Of a stretch of 10,723 nucleotides of DNA, positions 7,333 to 10,723 are shown piece after piece. Below the pieces are notes generated by a model. The model was not told the origin of the DNA. It worked only from the letters and a program-made list of their open reading frames with translations, and searched no databases. The position numbers and the translations under genes are program-made. The number at the start of each line of letters is the position of its first letter. The stretch's first letter is position 1. This DNA comes from QPIN01 sp964399475. GTDB lineage: Bacteria; Pseudomonadota; Gammaproteobacteria; Methylococcales; Methylomonadaceae. The stretch is from the NCBI GenBank assembly GCA_964399475.1, contig CAYNRB010000102.1, forward strand, positions 1 to 10,723. The letters run 5' to 3'.

Positions 7333-7385
7333 TACCCAATGACAATTTCACGTTATTGAGCAATACGCCACAACTAGGACATGCA

Positions 7386-7853
7386 ATGTTAAATAAAGTC
7401 ACTTTAATTGGAAGATTAGGCTCTGATCCAGAAGTTAAATCCTTGCCAAGTGGAAGCACGGTTACCAACATTAGTCTGGCAACTAATCGAAACTGGAATG
7501 ATAGGCAAACAGGAGAAAAACATGAAGAAACTGAATGGCATCGTATTACATTCTTTCAACGCTTAGCCGAAATTGCGGGAGAATATTTAAGGAAAGGCAG
7601 TCTTATTTATGTAGAAGGAAGAATCCGCACACGAAAATGGCAAGATCAGAATGGAAATGACCGCTATACTACTGAAATCATTGCTGAACTAATGAAAATG
7701 CTGGAAAGTAAAAGTGGTGGAACAGGAAGTTTCTCTAGCACACCACCTAACAGCAACCACTCTTCCTCATCACAAACATCATCAGTCAATACACCTCCAG
7801 ACAACCAACAACCTGCTTCAGATGAAGACTTTAATGATGACATACCCTTCTAA
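7386..7853 (+). CDS. ssb: Single-stranded DNA-binding protein
   Basis: Coats ssDNA in replication, recombination and repair, and recruits partners through its C-terminal tip. I place the start at ATG 7386 (155 residues), with AGGA at 7376-7379 six bases upstream; a frame-open TTG at 7356 would add ten residues but lacks a ribosome site and family similarity. The OB fold spans about 1-108: LNKVTLIGRLGSDPEVK, TEWHRITFF, GEYLRKGS, YVEGRIRTRKW, DRYTTE. Aromatic ssDNA-stacking positions of E. coli SSB (W40, W54, F60, W88) correspond to W37, W51, F57 and W85. A Ser/Gly/Asn/Gln-rich linker follows, ending in the acidic tip DEDFNDDIPF. Complete and probably functional. Whether this is the main chromosomal copy or a second one cannot be told from this window. 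Confidence 0.95.
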   Translation: MLNKVTLIGRLGSDPEVKSLPSGSTVTNISLATNRNWNDRQTGEKHEETEWHRITFFQRLAEIAGEYLRKGSLIYVEGRIRTRKWQDQNGNDRYTTEIIAELMKMLESKSGGTGSFSSTPPNSNHSSSSQTSSVNTPPDNQQPASDEDFNDDIPF

Positions 7854-7880
7854 TTTGTATGCTTGTTATTTTCCATATTG

Positions 7881-7901
7881 ATGGTGCGTAAAACGCACCA
7901 T
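7881..7901. repeat. Perfect hairpin after ssb
   Basis: ATGGTGCGT-AAA-ACGCACCAT, a 9-bp perfect stem beginning 28 bases after the ssb stop. No U-run follows on the plus strand, so it is either a REP-like palindrome or an atypical terminator and mRNA 3'-end stabiliser for ssb. Confidence 0.5.
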
Positions 7902-7977
7902 TCAAATAATAGAACACAAATATCGGCCTTTTTAGGTTATATTTCCACATGGATTTCTTTTGTATCGGTAAGTTTAA

Positions 7978-8064
7978 CTATCCCAAAATACAAAAAAAAC
8001 AGGAAATAACAAACAACTCCAGCAATGTCGATGTAGCAATGCCAAAAATTATACCAAAACTTAG
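7978..8064 (-). pseudogene. C-terminal fragment of a membrane protein, possibly an RND efflux pump
   Basis: On the minus strand, 28 codons are open from the left edge of the IS200-like element to a TAG at 7978-7980. They encode a hydrophobic tail, LSFGIIFGIATSTLLELFVI, then SCFFCILG. The pattern (small residues, GxxFG..TSTLL.LFVIP-like) resembles the last transmembrane helix of RND transporters, but the piece is too short to be sure. The remainder of the gene is absent: it would have to continue beyond the IS, and on the far side a different gene fragment on the opposite strand is found. Confidence 0.35.
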
Positions 8065-8127
8065 ATAGCCACGTCCTATGGGCGTAGAGCACTTTGGCTG
8101 TGCCTATGAATTGAACAAATGTTACAA

Positions 8128-8164
8128 CCTTACCTTGAGTTGAGCTACCAAATCAAGAGTAAGG
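8128..8164 (+). promoter_or_regulatory. 5'UTR hairpin covering the tnpA Shine-Dalgarno
   Basis: CCTTACCTTGA (8128-8138) can pair with TCAAGAGTAAGG (8153-8164) through 11 base pairs with one bulged base and a 14-base loop. The 3' arm contains the first four bases of the AAGGAG ribosome site (8161-8166). This would hide the site and hold down transposase translation, as the known 5' stem-loop of IS200 does. Actual repression is inferred. Confidence 0.6.
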
Positions 8165-8172
8165 AGTAACAG

Positions 8173-8574
8173 ATGAGTCGATTTAAGAAGTTAGCACATG
8201 TAGTCTGGCATTGCCAGTATCATATTGTATGGATTCCCAAATACAGGTATAAAGTATTGAAAGGGAAAATAGGTGAAGAAGTACGTAAAACGATTATTAT
8301 TCAATCAGAGCGACTGGGTTGCGACATAGTAGAGTTGAATATTCAATCCGATCATGTTCATTTATTGATAAAAGTCCCCCCTAAGATATCCATATCATCA
8401 CTGATGGGAGTGATGAAGGGCAAATCAGCAATAAGAGTGTTTAATAAGTTTCCGGAACTGAAACAGCGACCTTATTGGGGAAATCATTTTTGGGCAAGCG
8501 GTTATTGTGTAGATACCGTAGGTTTAGATTCAGAAATGATTAAAAAGTATGTAAAGTATCAAGAAGAAAAGTAG
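8173..8574 (+). CDS. tnpA: IS200/IS605-family Y1 transposase TnpA
   Basis: Small HUH endonuclease that moves the element as single-stranded DNA. The 133 residues contain the family signatures in order: YHIVWIPKYRYKVL at 16-29; the metal-binding HUH pair H61-V-H63 in SDHVHLL; KVPPKISISSLMGVMKGKS at 67-85; YWGNHFWASGY at 101-111; and the C-terminal helix EMIKKYVKYQ with the likely nucleophile Y126. The length is within the usual 130-155 residue range, and the frame is intact. The ATG at 8173 has AAGGAG six bases upstream, itself inside a hairpin. The catalytic set suggests an active protein. It looks like a classical IS200-type TnpA rather than a REP-associated RAYT, so there is no reason to assign it to the nearby REP pairs. 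Confidence 0.93.
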   Translation: MSRFKKLAHVVWHCQYHIVWIPKYRYKVLKGKIGEEVRKTIIIQSERLGCDIVELNIQSDHVHLLIKVPPKISISSLMGVMKGKSAIRVFNKFPELKQRPYWGNHFWASGYCVDTVGLDSEMIKKYVKYQEEK

Positions 8575-8690
8575 TTTAATTTAACCAATAATGGTGGCTC
8601 AACTCTCAAGCTTGCCTTTTTTAAAGGCCAGCTTGGCTCCCCTTTTAGGGGGGTTAACCCAAATCCATGTCCTTTGGGCATGGATATTGA

Positions 8691-8894
8691 ATCTCTGTAT
8701 TTTGGAGTCAATTTTACCGACAGCCCGAGTGTAAAGAAACTGTTAAGCAGATTTTAAATCAGCAGGAGATTACTGATAAAAACCACTGTTACCGATTAGA
8801 GGAACATGGATTTATTATTGAAGATAACGGTCATTGGAAACTGCGCGTGCCCTTATTTGAAAAATGGTTACAACGCTTTGCTAACAGGGATTGA
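8691..8894 (+). pseudogene. C-terminal fragment of an AAA/STAND-like ATPase
   Basis: A 67-codon frame is open from the right edge of the IS200-like element (preceding in-frame TGA at 8688-8690 within the element end) to a TGA at 8892-8894. It encodes FWSQFYRQPECKETVKQIL, then EITDKNHCYRLEEHGFII and EDNGHWKLRVPLFEKWLQRF. The pattern of a winged-helix 'LEEHGxI..D.G.W.LRVPLFxxWL' is typical of the C-terminus of AAA/STAND NTPases. No start codon with ribosome site and no Walker motifs are present; the N-terminal part is not on the left of the IS. It is a truncated relic, and the family assignment is from pattern only. Confidence 0.5.
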
Positions 8895-9007
8895 TTTATC
8901 TTGAACAATGTATCAGTGGCGAATTGTTGAATAAATTAATGGTTCTTGATAGCTGTTTAAAGGAAGGTTATACAATTGAAAAATCTTTAGAAATGATTAT
9001 TACGTGA
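8891..9007 (+). CDS. Small ORF of 38 residues after the ATPase tail, function unknown
   Basis: TTG at 8891 overlaps the stop of the ATPase-like fragment (TTGA), and the frame runs to a TGA at 9005-9007. The peptide (YLEQCISGELLNKL, then GYTIEKSLEMIIT) is soluble and helical-looking and matches no family I know. There is no clear Shine-Dalgarno. It might be the remainder of a gene coupled to the ATPase, or the ATPase tail shifted into a new frame. Confidence 0.25.
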   Translation: MIYLEQCISGELLNKLMVLDSCLKEGYTIEKSLEMIIT

Positions 9008-9017
9008 CATAGATAGA

Positions 9018-9208
9018 TTAGAACTTATAATCAATTTTTGATTCTTTCATTATAGCGTTTGCAGTATGTCTTGATTTACAATTATGAGGACGGTTACTAA
9101 CTTATAGCCATCCTTGCCTCAGTATTCGTGAGAACCTTTTGCTGACCTTAGAAGTGTCCAGCCGTGAGTTTTTAATTTTTCTTTAACGAGTTTTTCAAAC
9201 CCATTCAT
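9018..9208 (-). pseudogene. hicA: HicA-type toxin, inactivated by a stop codon and a frameshift
   Basis: HicA toxins are small dsRBD-fold mRNA interferases. The minus strand starts MNGFEKLVKEKLKTHGWTLL then RSAKGSHEY; the KGSH motif contains the catalytic His (H27). Codon 30 is TGA (9119-9121), where a Trp codon TGG would fit. Further down, GKDGYKLVTV is followed by a one-base loss near 9088-9093; in the shifted frame the sequence continues PHNCKSRHTANAIMKES and ends at a TAA at 9018-9020, as in HicA (VPHP...I..ILKQ). With the missing base restored the gene would be about 63 residues. The ATG overlaps the stop of the upstream antitoxin (ATGA). Two independent lesions argue against a single sequencing error. 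Confidence 0.75.
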
Positions 9209-9480
9209 GCAAGCACAATATGATCAGTGTAAATTAAATCAGCGGAGGTTTTTAAAAATTTTTGATTGCCAGATAAAGATAGTAAATTAGGTATAGCTTC
9301 TTTTACTTCTTGTTCTAATCCAGCAAATGATTCAGCTTCTATAACTAAACCTGGAATATCTTTGCTTGTAGCGATATACACATCGACGTCTGGGTCGTAA
9401 TGAACGTCAATTTTAATAGTTAGAGTAAAGCCTAATTGCGATATTTTATCTGCAAATGGAAAACTAAAAGGATAGTTCAT
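9205..9480 (-). CDS. hicB: HicB-like antitoxin (DUF1902 type)
   Basis: 91 residues with the partial RNase H-like HicB fold: TIKIDVHYDPDVDVYIATS, KDIPGLVIEAES and the EVKEAIPNLLSL segment, typical of the DUF1902 branch. It should neutralise HicA and repress its own promoter, although it has no obvious C-terminal HTH or RHH domain. The ATG at 9480 is preceded by AGGAG (9487-9491) at 6 bases, which supports the start. It is the first gene of a hicB-hicA pair with an ATGA overlap. The toxin is broken, so the antitoxin persists alone; it could still counteract HicA toxins from other loci or plasmids, which is inference. Confidence 0.8.
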   Translation of the reverse strand: MNYPFSFPFADKISQLGFTLTIKIDVHYDPDVDVYIATSKDIPGLVIEAESFAGLEQEVKEAIPNLLSLSGNQKFLKTSADLIYTDHIVLA

Positions 9481-9508
9481 CTTAATCTCCTTTTTAAGTA
9501 TTAATAAG

Positions 9509-9538
9509 ATTATAGACTTTAGGCTGATAATTTATCAA
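9509..9538 (-). promoter_or_regulatory. Promoter and operator of the hicB-hicA locus
   Basis: On the minus strand: -35 TTGATA (9533-9538), 18-base spacer, perfect -10 TATAAT (9509-9514). The palindrome TGATAA-T-TTATCA (9525-9537, plus-strand reading) overlaps the -35 box and is the natural candidate for autoregulation by the antitoxin. The start codon is 29 bases downstream of the -10 box. Confidence 0.65.
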
Positions 9539-9611
9539 TCATTTGAAAGAAATCGAAAATCAGATCGTTGCAAAATAGTTGCTATGAATATATATGATGT
9601 TGGTGTTGAAA

Positions 9612-9646
9612 TTGTCAAACCAGCTGGTGAATGACAAAACTTGTCA
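9612..9646. promoter_or_regulatory. Nested palindromes between hicB and the tRNA operon
   Basis: TTGTCA (9612-9617), the 10-base palindrome ACCAGCTGGT, TGACAA (9632-9637) and TTGTCA (9641-9646) lie in 35 bases. Alternative hairpins are possible: TTGTCA...TGACAA around the central palindrome, or TGACAA-AAC-TTGTCA. The cluster lies about 50 bases beyond the 3' end of tRNA-His on the transcribed side, so it may be a tRNA-operon terminator without a U-run, or a protein-binding site. The rest of 9541-9696 holds no recognised gene. Confidence 0.35.
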
Positions 9647-9696
9647 GTAGGTGTCTTTACAAGCATACCCAAAACAATCTAAGTGACTGAAATCAT

Positions 9697-9773
9697 TGGG
9701 GTGGACGACGGGGCTTGAACCCGCGACAACCGGAATCACAATCCGGGACTCTACCAACTGAGCTACGCCCACC
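9697..9773 (-). tRNA. tRNA-His (anticodon GUG)
   Basis: 77 bases including the extra 5' G(-1) and encoded CCA. Acceptor GTGGGCG pairs with CGTCCAC (one G-U); D-arm TAGCTCAGTTGGTAGAG; anticodon loop TTGTGAT; T-loop GGGTTCAAGCCCC. The G(-1)-C73 pair is the hallmark of tRNA-His. Third gene of the Pro-Arg-His operon. Confidence 0.97.
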
Positions 9774-9795
9774 ATAATGAATGACTTGCAGAGAA

Positions 9796-9872
9796 TGGCA
9801 CGCTTGGCAGGAGTCGAACCTGCGACCCTCGGCTTAGAAGGCCGATGCTCTATCCAGCTGAGCTACAAGCGC
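9796..9872 (-). tRNA. tRNA-Arg (anticodon UCU)
   Basis: 77 bases with encoded CCA. Acceptor GCGCTTG pairs with CAAGCGT, giving a G1-U72 wobble at the first pair. D-arm TAGCTCAGCTGGATAGAG; anticodon loop CTTCTAA; T-loop AGGTTCGACTCCT. Reads AGA (and AGG). Second gene of the operon, 22 bases upstream of tRNA-His. Confidence 0.97.
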
Positions 9873-9879
9873 AAAATTT

Positions 9880-9956
9880 TGGTCGGGGTAGAGGGATTCG
9901 AACCCCCGACATCCTGCTCCCAAAGCAGGCGCGCTACCAAACTGCGCTATACCCCG
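9880..9956 (-). tRNA. tRNA-Pro (anticodon UGG)
   Basis: 77 bases with encoded CCA. Acceptor CGGGGTA pairs with TACCCCG; anticodon loop TTTGGGA; T-loop GGGTTCGAATCCC. First gene of the operon, only 7 bases from tRNA-Arg. The Pro-Arg-His grouping resembles the arg-his-leu-pro tRNA cluster of enterobacteria, reordered and without Leu. Confidence 0.97.
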
Positions 9957-10012
9957 AACTTTAACTTCGCATTAAATGCAAAACTTTTAAGGCCTTGCAG
10001 TGAAGAACGGGG

Positions 10013-10041
10013 ATTTTAGCTTAATACTAAATTCACGTCAA
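10013..10041 (-). promoter_or_regulatory. Promoter of the tRNA-Pro-Arg-His operon
   Basis: Minus strand: -35 TTGACG (10036-10041), 17-base spacer, -10 TAAAAT (10013-10018), followed by a GC-rich discriminator CCCCG, the pattern seen at growth-rate or stringently controlled stable-RNA promoters. Leader to tRNA-Pro is about 50 bases. The -35 box is only 8 bases past the stop of the upstream folate-type gene, so some read-through from it is possible. Confidence 0.75.
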
Positions 10042-10049
10042 CTTTTTAC

Positions 10050-10679
10050 TTATAATTTTTCTTTAACAATTTGATAGACCTGTTCTGTTGCTATCTCTGC
10101 CCCTGCTAGGATATTCTCTAACTCAGCTAACTTTGCATCGGCAAAGTCTCTGTCCTTAATACTTCCGGCGTTGATATAAACATTTAACGCTGCGCTTTTT
10201 AATCCTGCAAACCCAGACATGACTGCCACGCCCGCATCACTAATCACTCCTGTATTGCCTTTTTCAGCTGCAATTTTGCTTAACTCAATGGCTTCTGCAC
10301 AGGCTTTAGAACATTCTAAAGGTATTAGCGTTGCTTCTTTTAATACAGTCTGGATAACAGTACTTCGAGTTGATTTTTCCTGATCTGTCTCTTTAGGTAG
10401 GCCATAACCTGCCATTAATTGATTAAATACATCTACATCTGCTTTAATCATTGCTGTTAACTCTTGGCGCAGAGCTTCCGAGCGCAGTAACAAGGCTTTC
10501 ATTTCCTCTTCTACTGCCGTATATTGGGGTTTTCCAATCGTTAAATTACAAACCATGCTGGTTAATGCCGCTGATTGCGCACCCAATAATGCTGCCGCAC
10601 TTCCTCCTCCTGGAGTCGCTTGTTTACTGGCTAATTCATTTAGGAATTCATCAATAGACTTGTCTTTTATTTCTGTCAA
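10050..10679 (-). CDS. Cyclodeaminase/cyclohydrolase family protein (FTCD C-terminal domain type)
   Basis: Stand-alone homologue of the cyclodeaminase domain of formiminotransferase-cyclodeaminase (FchA-like); such proteins act on formimino- or methenyl-tetrahydrofolate in the cytosol. The 209 residues fit the single-domain family. Visible signatures: KSIDEFLNELASKQ; the glycine loop TPGGGSAAA (22-30); SMVCNLTIGK (41-50); ADVDVFNQLM (80-89); and GNTGVISDAGVAV (141-153). The first codon is TTG at 10679; an AGAGAG Shine-Dalgarno-like run (10687-10692) is 7 bases upstream, and no in-frame ATG would preserve the conserved N-terminal helix. With no formiminotransferase or histidine-degradation genes beside it, the true substrate is open; methenyl-THF cyclohydrolase activity is an alternative. 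It stops 9 bases before the tRNA -35 box. Confidence 0.88.
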   Translation of the reverse strand: MTEIKDKSIDEFLNELASKQATPGGGSAAALLGAQSAALTSMVCNLTIGKPQYTAVEEEMKALLLRSEALRQELTAMIKADVDVFNQLMAGYGLPKETDQEKSTRSTVIQTVLKEATLIPLECSKACAEAIELSKIAAEKGNTGVISDAGVAVMSGFAGLKSAALNVYINAGSIKDRDFADAKLAELENILAGAEIATEQVYQIVKEKL

Positions 10680-10723
10680 TTTTTATCTCTCTATTTTATT
10701 AATTGGTAAGATTTAGACTCTAG

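Larger units (their letters stand above)
8069..8690 (+). mobile_element. IS200/IS605-type element (tnpA only)
   Basis: Bounds are approximate. A Y1 transposase gene is enclosed by two related imperfect palindromes: CCACGTCC-TAT-GGGCGTAG at 8069-8087 (left) and CCATGTCC-TTT-GGGCATGG at 8665-8683 (right). Such subterminal hairpins are what TnpA binds and cleaves near as single strands in this family, and there are no terminal inverted repeats, as expected. Between tnpA and the right end lie two more hairpins, one at 8607-8636 (CAAGCTTGCC paired with GGCCAGCTTGG, one bulge) and a C/G-run one near 8637-8652, which may terminate tnpA transcription. No tnpB is present. Gene fragments that do not match each other lie on either side. 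Confidence 0.7.

Noticed and set aside
8173..8574. TnpA as a RAYT serving the REP pairs
   Set aside because: Sequence order and end hairpins fit a classical IS200/IS605 element with its own substrates; it is not flanked by the REP units.
9539..9634. Plus-strand open frame ending MNIYDVGVEIVKPAGE
   Set aside because: Short, with no ribosome site or recognised family.
9777..10019. 80-codon plus-strand frame with GVEGFEPPTSCSQ-type sequence
   Set aside because: It is the antisense reading of tRNA-Arg and tRNA-Pro, a well-known false protein.

Overview
The window is AT-rich gammaproteobacterial chromosome, most likely Legionella or another member of Legionellales. This is inferred from protein character (GlnD, Map and SSB are recognisably gammaproteobacterial), the AT bias and the density of short palindromic repeats. 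The species cannot be fixed from the sequence.

Layout. (1) 27-3448: a conserved housekeeping pair, map (methionine aminopeptidase) and glnD (PII uridylyltransferase/uridylyl-removing enzyme), translationally coupled by a 4-nt overlap. (2) 3449-4149: noncoding, with a hairpin after glnD, a split inverted repeat and a 128-bp MITE with perfect 17-bp ends. (3) 4163-5914: a membrane chemoreceptor whose sensor domain carries a CxxCH haem-type motif. (4) 5915-7385: about 1.5 kb with no intact gene, packed with small repeats and transposase debris: a possible IS end, an inverted REP pair with compensatory stem changes, an IS110-family transposase remnant with an internal stop, a 161-bp near-perfect palindrome, a second REP pair, and a ~300-bp element with ~35-bp inverted ends. 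(5) 7386-7853: ssb. (6) 7978-9007: a small IS200/IS605-type element (tnpA only, with end hairpins and a 5'UTR hairpin that covers its ribosome binding site), sitting between a minus-strand membrane-protein tail and a plus-strand ATPase-like tail, with a tiny ORF after the latter. (7) 9018-9538: a HicB-like antitoxin with intact promoter and operator, and a dead hicA toxin (stop codon plus frameshift). (8) 9697-10041: a tRNA operon Pro(UGG)-Arg(UCU)-His(GUG), minus strand, with a clear promoter. (9) 10050-10679: a stand-alone cyclodeaminase/cyclohydrolase-family protein just upstream of the tRNA promoter.

Overall: stable core genes (map-glnD, ssb, tRNAs, folate enzyme) are separated by accessory gaps that have collected mobile DNA and broken genes. 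I found no convincing new multi-gene system. The most informative features are the repeat-filled gap between the chemoreceptor and ssb, the hairpin controlling tnpA, and the antitoxin-only hic locus.
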